A stretch of 44,729 bases of DNA from Acidobacteriaceae bacterium (GTDB lineage: Bacteria > Acidobacteriota > Terriglobia > Terriglobales > Acidobacteriaceae): contig PMYL01000050.1 in assembly GCA_003170825.1 (NCBI GenBank), positions 1 through 44,729 of the forward strand, read 5' to 3'. A model generated the notes under the pieces. That model was not told where the DNA came from and searched no databases. It was given only the letters and a program-made list of their open reading frames with translations. Below, in pieces: positions 24,410 to 32,365 of this stretch (the stretch's first letter is position 1; every line of letters starts with the position of its first letter). The position numbers and the translations under genes are program-made.

Positions 24410-25459
24410 ATGCCTCTAGTCTCCATGCGGCAGCTCCTCGACGAGGCCGCCAAGGGCGGTTACGGCGTCGGCGCATTCAACGTCAACGATATGGAACAGA
24501 TTCAGGCCATCATGGCGGCGGCCAAGGAAACCAATTCGCCGGTCGTCATCCAGGCCAGCCGCGGCGCCCGCGCCTTCGCCCAGGACCGCTTCCTCTTTCA
24601 CCTCATCCTGGCGGCCAGCGAGCTCTATCCCGAGATTCCCATCGCCATGCACCAGGACCACGGCAACAGCTTCGAGACCTGTAAGAGCGCCATCGAGCTG
24701 GGCTATACCAGCGTGATGATGGACGGCTCGCTCAAGGAAGACGGCAAGACCCCGGCCAGCTTTGAAGAGAACGTCGCAGTCACCAAGAAGGTGGTTGATT
24801 TCGCGCACCCGCGCGGCGTCACCGTCGAAGGCGAGATCGGCGTGCTGGGCGGCGTTGAAGACGGCCACGGCGCCGGCGGCACGGGCCTGGAGCACATCAC
24901 CGACCCCGACCAGGCGGTCGAGTTCGCAGAGCGCACCGGCGTAGACGCGCTGGCCATCGCCATCGGCACCAGCCACGGCGCCTACAAGTTCACCAAGAAG
25001 CCCGACGGCTCGGTCCTCAAGATGGACGTTCTGATCGCCATTCACAAGCGCCTGCCCAACACCCACCTGGTCATGCACGGCAGCTCTTCGGTGCCCAAGG
25101 ACCTGCAGGACATCATCAACCAGTACGGCGGCAAGCTCAAGGAGACCTGGGGCGTCCCGGTCGAGGAGATTCAGCTCGGCATCCGCAACGGCGTGCGCAA
25201 GATCAACGTGGACACCGACAATCGCCTGGCCATGACCGGCGCCATCCGCAAGGTCCTCTGGACCCAGCCGGAGAAGTTCGATCCCCGCGACTACATGAAG
25301 CCCGCCCGCGAGGCCATGCAGAAGGTGGTTTCAACGCGCATGACCCAGTTCGGCCAGGCCGGACACGCCGGAGACTACAAGCCCGTCACGATTGCCGAGA
25401 TCGCCAAAGGCTACGCCGACGGCACCCTCGTCACCAAGCCGCTCGTCGCCGCCAGGTAA
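24410..25459 (+). CDS. fba: Class II fructose-bisphosphate aldolase
   Basis: 349-aa zinc aldolase that interconverts fructose-1,6-bisphosphate with dihydroxyacetone phosphate and glyceraldehyde-3-phosphate in glycolysis and gluconeogenesis. The ATG at 24410 has AGGAGA 7 nt upstream and gives the family start MPLVSMRQLLDEA. The zinc-site HQDHG (His81, Asp83, His84), GEIGVLGGVEDG, the second zinc histidine in VMHGSSSVPKD and the phosphate-binding NVDTDNRLA are all present. The insertion GGKLKETWGVPVEEIQ marks the roughly 347-aa Calvin-cycle-type subgroup. It is monocistronic and ends in a strong terminator. Confidence 0.96.
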   Translation: MPLVSMRQLLDEAAKGGYGVGAFNVNDMEQIQAIMAAAKETNSPVVIQASRGARAFAQDRFLFHLILAASELYPEIPIAMHQDHGNSFETCKSAIELGYTSVMMDGSLKEDGKTPASFEENVAVTKKVVDFAHPRGVTVEGEIGVLGGVEDGHGAGGTGLEHITDPDQAVEFAERTGVDALAIAIGTSHGAYKFTKKPDGSVLKMDVLIAIHKRLPNTHLVMHGSSSVPKDLQDIINQYGGKLKETWGVPVEEIQLGIRNGVRKINVDTDNRLAMTGAIRKVLWTQPEKFDPRDYMKPAREAMQKVVSTRMTQFGQAGHAGDYKPVTIAEIAKGYADGTLVTKPLVAAR

Positions 25460-25510
25460 CTACGGCGTCAAGCGCGAAACAAGCCGGCCAGACCCGGCAT
25501 CAAGCATGAA

Positions 25511-25548
25511 GAAAAGGGCCACTCCGCAACCGCGGAATGGCCCTTTTC
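25511..25548 (+). terminator. Terminator of fba
   Basis: Long hairpin GAAAAGGGCCACTCCGC / GCGGAATGGCCCTTTTC with an AACC loop, about 50 nt after the stop. The A-run and T-run on both arms make it a likely bidirectional terminator, also serving the minus-strand gene ending at 25815. Confidence 0.9.
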
Positions 25549-25556
25549 TCCTTAGG

Positions 25557-25805
25557 TTTGTCATCCTGAGCGCAGTCAAAATGTGGATGTCATTCTGAGC
25601 GACCCTGAGCGCAGCGATGGGGAGTCGAAGAACCTGCTTTTGCTTTTCGGCGCTTTGAACGGGCACGGCCCTTTAGGCGGGGCTTCACAGGCTGCGGAAA
25701 AACTCGATCCGGAGGGAGGCCGGGGTTTCAACCCCGGCAAAAACCACCCACCCCAATTTGAAAGATCGTGTACGCGGCGCAAACCGCGTTCAAATTCGCG
25801 CCTTC
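25557..25805. repeat. Dispersed ~200-bp intergenic repeat, copy 2
   Basis: Same orientation and landmarks as 1935-2135: TTTGTCATCCTGAGCGCAG, GAGTCGAAGAACC, CCGGGGTTTCAACCCCGG, AAACCACCCACCCCAATTTG and GTGTACGCGGCGCAAACC. It has an additional GATCCGGAGGGAGGC part that also appears in the copy at 34610. It abuts the 3' end of the methyltransferase gene. Confidence 0.8.
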
Positions 25806-25814
25806 AAAGGACGC

Positions 25815-27566
25815 TCATCCTGCCGTAGCGCCCTCGGCCTGGGCGGCGGCTCGTTCGTGATTTAGGGCGAGGAGCCGTGCCAATATCTCTTCTTTTGAAA
25901 GGTTCGACGGCCAGCCGTAAGCGGCAAACACGGCTTCGTCTAGTGTGCGATGGGCATTCGCAAGCCACTCGGGACGCAGGTTGTAAAGGTTGGTCAGCGT
26001 GCGTGTCTTCAACTCCCTCGGCGAAATCCCCGGCGGGTTCAGCCACGCATCCCGCAAACGCACAAGTTCCCGCGCCGCATCGGCGATGGCTTTGACGCGT
26101 GCGTCGTTCTCTTCGGTAGGTTCGCTGTCAGGAGGCCACGGAAATGGGAAAGTCGAGAAAATCGTATCTGAGTTATAACTCGGACGATCCTCGAAAGTGG
26201 AGCCCATTCGCAGTGACCAATCCGTGTGAATTGCGGATTGAAGGACGCCAAGAAAGTAGTCGTCTCTTCTCGCGAAGACGTGAAGACGATGGTCGGGAAT
26301 AACATCCGTTGCCATCCAGGTAAAAAGCCTATATTTTGCAATCTCAGAGGTGACGATGCAACGGTCAAGCGACGAGATTGCTTTTCGCAAGGCCGGTCGT
26401 GTCCGACCAAAGAGCCACCATTCCTTCTTCATTAGAGCATCATCGTTTAGTTCGCGGCGCGGTTTGACCTTTTGTAGAACATATTGGAATGGAAGCTCAT
26501 AGAGCGCAGCCTCTGCCTCAGTAAGACCGGTGAAGTCTATGACCCATCCGTCGCTGGGCCGTCGGAGAATGTCACGGCCGATCAGACGGCGCTTCACAAC
26601 GACAGAATTGCTTTTCCCGTTTGGATTTAGCGGCGCTGTCAACATTTTTCGCGCTACCTCGGCGCTTATGTTAAACAGTCCGCCCTTCATCATGCCAAGA
26701 AAGCAAAGTCTCGCATTTTCTGGCAAGGGCGAGGCATCGACAAAGGAATCACCAGCCGTGAGGTCAGCGTGAATCTTGCCAACAGGATGACCGTTGAGCA
26801 CGTGTTCATTATCACTGCCATCGTCGAATCCGACCATCGACACCCTGACTGCTGCGCCATCCAAAAGCCATGGCCGATCGCTCCAGGCCATGAAGATATT
26901 TGCCGAAGCGACCACTCGATCAAGAACGGAACGATTTGCACCCTGTCTGATCGAGTTTGTCGCAAGCAAGCCCACCCTTTTGACTCTCCGCTCATCTATA
27001 TAGCGTTGCGCCTTTTCATACCAGTAACAGACTAGATCGGCACCACCTGGAACCCTTCCGTCATAAAGAAACCGCAAATCCTCTACATAATGTGGGTGTC
27101 CAGGAGCATTAAGTTCCCGCTTCATCTTCTTATCGCCCAAAAACGGCGGATTCCCAACAATGAAGTCCGCTTTCGGCCACTCAGGCTCGTAAGGCTTGCC
27201 TTCATCGTCATAGCGCAGAATCGCATCCCCATGCTCGATATTCGTGAGCTTTTCAAGAATCGGCTCGCGGTCTTCGCGGATGGCGTGCTCGTGCTTCCAT
27301 TGCAGAAACCCGATCCACACGACAATGGAGGCCAGTTCGTGCGCGTAGAACTCGGTTTCAATGCCGAACAACTGCCTTGGAGAGACAATCTTTGAGACAA
27401 CCAGCGAGATGCCCTGCTCGGAAGCAAAGCGCGTTGCCTCCAGCCACAGGTCCAACATGCGTCTGAGTGCGAGATAGAGAAAGTTGCCGGAACCGCAGGC
27501 CGGATCGAGAACCCGGATAGAAGTTAGCTCCTCGATCCACGCGCCCAACAGCTTTTCTGACGGCAA
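25815..27566 (-). pseudogene. MmeI-like R-M enzyme, C-terminal half (methyltransferase and target recognition)
   Basis: 583 codons in the same frame as the gene that ends at 27585, separated from it by one TAA (27587-27585) and six codons. Motif I is DPACGSGNFLYLAL (about 21-34) and motif IV NPPFLGDKK (about 139), both in the wording typical of MmeI-family (type IIL) enzymes. The target-recognition and C-terminal helical parts follow. No Shine-Dalgarno sequence is seen before the TTG at 27566 or any nearby start, so separate translation is doubtful. Either this is a nonsense-mutated gene, or the halves are expressed by reinitiation or readthrough and assemble. The reading frame itself is intact to a stop at 25815, which argues that any damage is recent. 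Confidence 0.75.
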
Positions 27567-27584
27567 ATCGACGCGCAGGCGCGC

Positions 27585-28688
27585 TTAGCGGCTGTTGCGC
27601 GCGGCCTCTTCGGCGTGCTCCACCTCTAACGCCTCCAGAACCCGTTGCTTCACGCTCTCCCAGCGCTGCCTGAGTGGGCGAACAAGCACCGGCTCAATCA
27701 GCAACAGAATGTCCTCTTCGCTGGTGTAGTGCGCGCCGATCAGGGAACGGCGCGCCGGGTCCAGCGAACGCTCGAACAATGTGCCGAAGATGGCTGGAGC
27801 AATGTGCGACCAGTCGTAATTCTTCGAGACCTCGTACAGGATGCCCAGATCGGCCTCGTCAAGCAGGATGATCGATGCTGAATCGAAGAGTCCGCCATTG
27901 AAGTATTTGATGGAGTGCTCGCCGAAGATGCCATCCCTCTCGCTCATGGCTTCAAACAGCAGCTTCAGCTTGCGCAGAAACTTCCGGGGCAGAAAACGGT
28001 CGTCGCTTAGGATGAGTTTGCGGAAGAGATGATCGGGTAAAAGTCCAATCGAGTCGGCGAAGAGGCAGAAGAGCAACCGCATCAGGAAGTGCGCGATCTC
28101 AGCGCGGCTGGCCCCCAGGCTGCGCTCTTCCAGTTCCAGACGCTCGGCCAGCTTGCTGAAGAGCTTGGCCGCTTCCTGCGTGACATACGCGTCGGTATGC
28201 TCGGGCCGCAGAACGTTGTAGTCGCCGAAGAGAGCGCGCAGAACCTCAAGGGGAGGAAGCGGGCAGGTCGCGGTCACCTGATTGCGATTTAGGTCGTCCA
28301 GGTTGAAGGCATACACGCGCTTCGAGGTGGCCGTGAAGTTGGTATGTACCTCGAATCGCTCGAAGTCGCACACCACCAGCAGCGGAGGATTCCCCAGGTC
28401 TTCGCGGTAATCGTTGAGTTGCTCGTAGGCTTTTTGAAGGTTCTTGTGCTTGACCTTGTATTCCCACGCGAAGTGGCCGCGGAGCCAGACATCGGCAAAG
28501 CCGGTGCCGCCGCGGGTCTTGTTTACGTGCTTTTCAAAGGCATAGCGTTCTCCCGTGGGATCGCTTTCCGTCGGGTTCTTCTCACCGAGCACTTCGCACA
28601 GGTCGCGAAAGTGCGACTGCGCGGTGGCGCGCTCGGACTGCGAGTTGATCTTCCAACGCTTGACGAAATCTGCGATTGTTAGCGGCAT
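27585..28688 (-). CDS. MmeI-like R-M enzyme, N-terminal half (nuclease and helical spacer)
   Basis: 367 aa. The PD-(D/E)XK nuclease signature is Asp66-X9-Glu76-X-Lys78 (FADVWLRGHFAWEYK), the same spacing as the D-X9-EXK of MmeI. A helical spacer follows (about 150-355), including LLFCLFADSIGLLP and the conserved YTSEEDILLLIEPV that normally leads into the methyltransferase. In intact relatives the chain continues for about 580 more residues; here a single TAA stops it right before motif I. On its own this half would have a nuclease without a methylase. The ATG at 28688 begins MPLTIADFVKRW, the normal N-terminus of the family. Related by function, but not by sequence detail, to the type IIG enzyme at 19617-22592. 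Confidence 0.8.
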   Translation of the reverse strand: MPLTIADFVKRWKINSQSERATAQSHFRDLCEVLGEKNPTESDPTGERYAFEKHVNKTRGGTGFADVWLRGHFAWEYKVKHKNLQKAYEQLNDYREDLGNPPLLVVCDFERFEVHTNFTATSKRVYAFNLDDLNRNQVTATCPLPPLEVLRALFGDYNVLRPEHTDAYVTQEAAKLFSKLAERLELEERSLGASRAEIAHFLMRLLFCLFADSIGLLPDHLFRKLILSDDRFLPRKFLRKLKLLFEAMSERDGIFGEHSIKYFNGGLFDSASIILLDEADLGILYEVSKNYDWSHIAPAIFGTLFERSLDPARRSLIGAHYTSEEDILLLIEPVLVRPLRQRWESVKQRVLEALEVEHAEEAARNSR

Positions 28689-28799
28689 GGGTGCATGGGT
28701 AGTTTACGCCGATGGCAGGGCGACAGACAGCGGGAAACCAAAAGATACTGTTGACCGTGTAAGTCCACTTGGGCCTCCGGCAACCGCCCCGCCGCCCCG

Positions 28800-28846
28800 C
28801 TGACCCCTGTTCCCTACTCCCTACTCCCTAATCCCTAGTCCCTGCC
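28800..28846. repeat. Degenerate 7-bp tandem repeat (TCCCTAC type)
   Basis: Six successive heptamers of the form GTTCCCT, ACTCCCT, ACTCCCT, AATCCCT, AGTCCCT. It overlaps the last few codons of the MosA-like gene ending at 28828. The rest of the 28689-28799 gap shows nothing else. Confidence 0.75.
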
Positions 28847-29184
28847 TCCATCACCCTCCCCAACGCCCGGTCGTCCGCCAAATCCTCCAGCGTCTTCCCA
28901 TTGCGCGGCACGACCGCATAAATCAGCTTGCAGCCCATAGCCTGCGCCACCCGGTCCAGCCCATTCACCGAGATCGTTCCCCGCCTCTCGCTCTGCTCTA
29001 GCCGGAAGAGCACCGAGGGGCTCACGCCAATTTCCTTCAACATCTCCGCCGCTGGAACTCCCAGCGCGTGACGAACCGCCCGCAGCAAACCCTGGGTAGG
29101 GTTCTTCTCCCTGCCCGCCCACCGGTAATACTTGAGTTCCTTGTCCAGTCGCCTCCGCGCCAACTCCCGCTCTCTGCCACGCAT
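28828..29184 (-). CDS. XRE-type regulator resembling mobile mystery protein A
   Basis: 118 aa. The ATG at 29184 is chosen because GAGGAGG lies 8 nt upstream; the open frame extends 65 codons further but without conserved features. After a basic N-terminus (RGRERELARRRLDKEL) come WAGREKNPTQGLLRAVRHALG and an HTH with EMLKEIGVSPSVLFRLEQSE, GTISVNGLDRVAQAMGCKLIYAVVP. This order fits the family called mobile mystery protein A (MosA-like), normally paired with a Fic-domain partner, protein B. No Fic gene lies on either side, so this is an orphan or the partner has been lost. Its C-terminal codons run into a heptamer repeat. Confidence 0.72.
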   Translation of the reverse strand: MRGRERELARRRLDKELKYYRWAGREKNPTQGLLRAVRHALGVPAAEMLKEIGVSPSVLFRLEQSERRGTISVNGLDRVAQAMGCKLIYAVVPRNGKTLEDLADDRALGRVMEAGTRD

Positions 29185-29542
29185 CGTCCCATCCTCCTCG
29201 AAGGGCGCACCTCCGCTCCAAAGAGCGCTTGCCCTGCTTAAAACGTAGGATAAAGGGGCGAAATTATACGCAAAAACGCCCAATTTCGGGCTTATTTTGG
29301 CTATTTTTCGCAGTTTTGGTAGGCATCCAATTGGACTTTCGCTGCTTTTCAGACGACACGCAAGGCCAATTTCTTGCAAATTGGCTCCCGATTTCTCTGT
29401 TTGCAGCCGTGGAGCGCGACAGGTCGTCTTCTTTATCTATGCCTGCAGGACTTCAGACGCCATCGCCTTGCAGAGCGACATATTCACTGCCGCCGCCGAC
29501 TTGCTAACTCGCAGACCTGCTGACTCGCTGACCCCTGATTTT
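29185..29542. other. Gap between the MosA-like gene and the ABC exporter
   Basis: AT-richer stretch (29225-29340, with CGAAATTATACGC and TTTTTCGC parts) that probably contains the promoter of the MosA-like gene. Near 29500-29540 there are TTGCTAACTCGCAG and CTGACTCGCTGACCCCTGA repeats. No convincing gene is seen on either strand. Confidence 0.5.
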
Positions 29543-31561
29543 TCACACCGCTGGCGCAATCGAGGGTTTGCGCACCGGACCGGCTGACAACTGACCACTG
29601 ACAACTGACAACTGCTCCTGGTCCTTGTACTGGAGTTGGTAGAGCTTCCAGTAGAGACCGCGATGGGCCAATAGCTCTTGATGGTTGCCCATCTCGCGCA
29701 ACTGCCCCTTGTGCAGCACCAGAATCGTCTCGGCGCGTTGCACGGTGGAGAGCCGGTGGGCGATCAGCACGCTGGTGCGCCCTTCGACCATCCTCTCCAG
29801 CGCCCCGCGGATGCGCAGTTCGGTGTCGGTGTCCACGCTCGACGTAGCCTCGTCCAGGATCAAAATGCGCGGATTGTAAGCCAGGGCGCGGGCAAAGTTG
29901 ATGAGCTGTTTCTGCCCCGTCGAGAGCGAGTTCCCGCGCTCGCGGACCGGCTCGTCGAAGCCGCCCGGCAGGCTCTCAATGAAGTCCAGCACATTCACGT
30001 CGTGCGCCGCCTGGCGCAGTCTTTCGCCTGTAATCTCCTCATTCCAAAGGTGAATGTTCTCTGCCAGGGTGCTGGTGAAGAGGAATGGATCCTGCAGGAC
30101 GACGGCGAAGTGCTGCCGAAGCGCGGTCAGGTCTTGCTCGCGCAGGTCCACGCCGTCGAGCAGGATATGGCCGGCGGTCACGTCGTAAAAGCGCATCATC
30201 AGGCTGGTGAGCGTGGTCTTGCCGGCGCCGGTGTGGCCTACGATGGCTACCGTCTGGCCGGGTTCGACGGTGAAGGATACGTCCTTTAGAATCCATTCGA
30301 TACCGTCGATCGCGGCCAGCCCGGCGCCTGCGGAATCATTCCCGGTTGCCCGGTCCACAGCCGCCTGCTGCTCCGCGCTCAGCTTCTGATACGTAAACCA
30401 GACGTGGCGGAATTCAATTCTGTTGGACCCGTCGCCCTTTACCGGATGCGCCGGGTTGACGATCTCCGGGGCCGTATCCAACAGCTTAAAGATGCGCTCA
30501 CAGGCCGCCATCGCGGCCTGCAGGATGTTGTATTTGTCGCTCAGGTCCTGGATCGGCCGCCAGAAGCGTAACGAGTACAGAATGAACATGTTAAGTACGC
30601 CGATGGTCACCGTGCCCGAGAGCACGCCGAAGCCGCCCCACCAGATGACCAGCGCAATGGCGACGGCGGAGAGCAGATCGACCGCAGGGTAATAGAGGGC
30701 GTAGGCGAAAATGGTGTCTTTGAAGGCGATCATGTGCAGGCGGTTGACGGCCTCGAAGTCGTCATAGGCGCGCTGCTCGCGGTTGAAGAGCTGCACCACG
30801 CTCATCCCGCTTACATATTCCTGGATAAAGCTGTTGATGCGGGCGATGGCGGCGCGGACGCGGCGGAAGCTCTCCCGCACGTGATTGCGGAAGATGCGCG
30901 TGACGATGAGGATGAGCGGCAGCACGGAGAAGGCGATCAGCGCCAGCCACCAGTTGATGGCGAGCATGACGGCGGCCATGATGACGAGGTTGAGAAAGTC
31001 GTCCACAATAGCCAGCACGCCGGCGGTAAACATCTCGTTGATGGCGTCCACGTCGGAGGTGAGGCGTGTGACCAGGCGGCCCACGGCGTGTTTGTCGAAG
31101 AAGCCGATGTGCATGCGCTGCATGTGGCGGAAGATGTCGCGGCGGAGATCGAACATGATCTTCTGGCCGGTCCACTGCATGAGGTAAGTCTGAATGAATT
31201 GAAAGAGATAGGCGGAGAGCAAGGCGCCGAGCCAGATGGCGGCCAACTGGGTGATTCCCTGGTAGGGATCGGCCGGGAGGCGGCGGGTAAGCCAGTTGGT
31301 GGCGGGGCCGGGCCTGCCGGTGAGGTAGCGGTCGATGGCGACTTTGACCAGGTAGGGGCCGGTGACGTCGCTGATGGATTTGAGGCTGACGGCGACGGCG
31401 GAGACGGTGGCCTGCCACCAATAAGGGCGCAGGTAATGGGCGAGACGGCGGACCAGGCGGGAGTCGTAGACTTTGCCGACCGGGTCCTCATCCCGTTTCC
31501 TGGGATCGGGCTTGTCCGGCTTGTCCTGTTTGTCGGGCTTGTTCCGCTCTTCGTCGGCCAT
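29543..31561 (-). CDS. ABC exporter, fused membrane and ATPase domains (MsbA/BmrA-like)
   Basis: 672-aa half-transporter that would dimerise in the inner membrane; it probably exports lipids, drugs or peptides. The six-helix membrane domain is at about 35-345. The ATPase domain has Walker A GHTGAGKTT, Q-loop VLQDPFLF, signature SLSTGQKQLINFARAL and Walker B ILILDEATSSVD. Two oddities are visible. First, about 30 extra residues lie between the A-loop tyrosine (WFTYQKLS) and the first core strand (WILKDVSF). Second, the last ~25 residues (QLSVVSGQLSAG...) are encoded by an intergenic-type 7-bp repeat, so the gene has run into a repeat. A long charged N-terminus (DKQDKPDKPDPRKRDEDP) precedes the first helix. 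A perfect palindrome lies 84 bp upstream of the ATG. Confidence 0.92.
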   Translation of the reverse strand: MADEERNKPDKQDKPDKPDPRKRDEDPVGKVYDSRLVRRLAHYLRPYWWQATVSAVAVSLKSISDVTGPYLVKVAIDRYLTGRPGPATNWLTRRLPADPYQGITQLAAIWLGALLSAYLFQFIQTYLMQWTGQKIMFDLRRDIFRHMQRMHIGFFDKHAVGRLVTRLTSDVDAINEMFTAGVLAIVDDFLNLVIMAAVMLAINWWLALIAFSVLPLILIVTRIFRNHVRESFRRVRAAIARINSFIQEYVSGMSVVQLFNREQRAYDDFEAVNRLHMIAFKDTIFAYALYYPAVDLLSAVAIALVIWWGGFGVLSGTVTIGVLNMFILYSLRFWRPIQDLSDKYNILQAAMAACERIFKLLDTAPEIVNPAHPVKGDGSNRIEFRHVWFTYQKLSAEQQAAVDRATGNDSAGAGLAAIDGIEWILKDVSFTVEPGQTVAIVGHTGAGKTTLTSLMMRFYDVTAGHILLDGVDLREQDLTALRQHFAVVLQDPFLFTSTLAENIHLWNEEITGERLRQAAHDVNVLDFIESLPGGFDEPVRERGNSLSTGQKQLINFARALAYNPRILILDEATSSVDTDTELRIRGALERMVEGRTSVLIAHRLSTVQRAETILVLHKGQLREMGNHQELLAHRGLYWKLYQLQYKDQEQLSVVSGQLSAGPVRKPSIAPAV
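29583..29613. repeat. 7-bp tandem repeat inside the 3' end of the ABC exporter gene
   Basis: On the plus strand CTGACAA, CTGACCA, CTGACAA, CTGACAA, CTG: four and a half heptamers. Read on the minus strand they encode the QLSVVSGQLS end of the exporter. Confidence 0.8.
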
Positions 31562-31639
31562 GCGTTGGGTGGGGTTCGGCTTCCTTCTTTATTGTACGGG
31601 CAAGCGTCAGGGGTCAGTTGGAGCTTGAAAATGACGCCC

Positions 31640-31667
31640 TGCAAGTCAACAAATTTGTTGACCTGCA
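31640..31667 (-). promoter_or_regulatory. Perfect palindrome upstream of the ABC exporter: candidate operator
   Basis: GTCAACAAATTTGTTGAC (31645-31662) is a perfect 18-bp palindrome, extended by TGCA on both sides with one mismatch. It starts 84 bp before the exporter ATG, where a repressor site would be expected. No TetR/MarR gene adjoins it. It could also act as a transcript hairpin. The neighbouring TGTACATATTTTGTGTACA (31826-31844) is a second inverted repeat, lying within the toxin remnant. Confidence 0.5.
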
Positions 31668-31781
31668 AGGCCCCAAACAGCCTGATTGACTACAAATTTG
31701 CAAGAAAGTCCCTTCACAGATGGTCATAAAACCGTGAAAGCCCGTCTGGAAGTCTCCAAAAAAGGGTAAAAGTACTCAAAA

Positions 31782-31907
31782 TTAGTCGTTTTTGGCCCCT
31801 TTTTGCCCCCATTTTGCGGCCAATATGTACATATTTTGTGTACAGATTGCCGTTCTTTGGCGGGCTTCGGTCTTTGCCGCGCCGGTGCTGAGAACGTACT
31901 CCTTCAT
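31782..31907 (-). pseudogene. Truncated ParE/RelE-type toxin
   Basis: The ATG at 31907 overlaps the antitoxin stop (ATGA), the usual coupling in parDE operons. The first residues MKEYVLSTGAAK fit the N-terminus of ParE-type toxins. After that the frame reads TEARQRTAICTQ... and stops at 31782 with no toxin-like sequence; a normal toxin has about 95 residues. So the toxin has lost everything but its first strand, leaving an orphan antitoxin. Confidence 0.65.
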
Positions 31908-32170
31908 GCGCTGAGCTTTCTCCGCTCGCGGGACTTCTGCTCAAGCCGTGCCCGCGCCGCTTCCGGCTGGACGTGCTCTCCACGGTCCAGCGACGCCAGC
32001 CTTGCCCCGAGCTCCAGGTTGAAGGCGGCAAGCTGCGCGCTCCGCGCCCGGTCGTGTTCTTCGAGCAGGCGCAGGGCCTCGCGAACGACCTCGCTGGCCG
32101 AGTTGTAGCGGCCGGATTCGACTTTCCCGGCGACGAATTTATCCAGTTCGGGGGTCAGCGAAACATTCAT
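31904..32170 (-). CDS. ParD-type antitoxin (orphan)
   Basis: 88 aa. The N-terminal ribbon-helix-helix (MNVSLTPELDKFVAGKVESG, RYNSASEVVREALRLLEEHD) is the ParD/CopG DNA-binding and dimerisation fold. The C-terminal part (about 45-88) is charged and helical, as expected for toxin binding. It overlaps the ATG of the toxin remnant by 4 nt. With the toxin destroyed, it may still act as a repressor or as an anti-addiction antitoxin. The upstream gap to the SIR2 gene (195 bp) has an AAGCAACTT/AAGTTGTTT hairpin that may terminate the SIR2 transcript. Confidence 0.85.
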   Translation of the reverse strand: MNVSLTPELDKFVAGKVESGRYNSASEVVREALRLLEEHDRARSAQLAAFNLELGARLASLDRGEHVQPEAARARLEQKSRERRKLSA

Positions 32171-32365
32171 GGAGAAATCTCCTGCTTTCGATGCTGGACC
32201 GAATAACAGGGTTTGTCAATCTTTGGCATTCGCGCTGGCGAAATCCCGGGTCTCAAAAGCAACTTCCTTTAAGTTGTTTGGAATCATCCACCGGTCAGAG
32301 CCAGTTTGCTGCTCAAAATCGAGACTTGGGGCACACGGCCTTGAGGCGAGAAGTGCAGCTCAGAT

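Noticed and set aside
30734..31729. Plus-strand open frame of about 330 codons over the ABC exporter
   Set aside because: Gly/Asp-rich shadow of the transporter's membrane-domain codons; no RBS and no recognisable domain.
31714..32031. 105-codon frame overlapping the ParD gene, considered as the toxin
   Set aside because: It starts inside the antitoxin in another frame and has no ParE/RelE features. The ATGA-coupled frame at 31907 is the real, truncated toxin.
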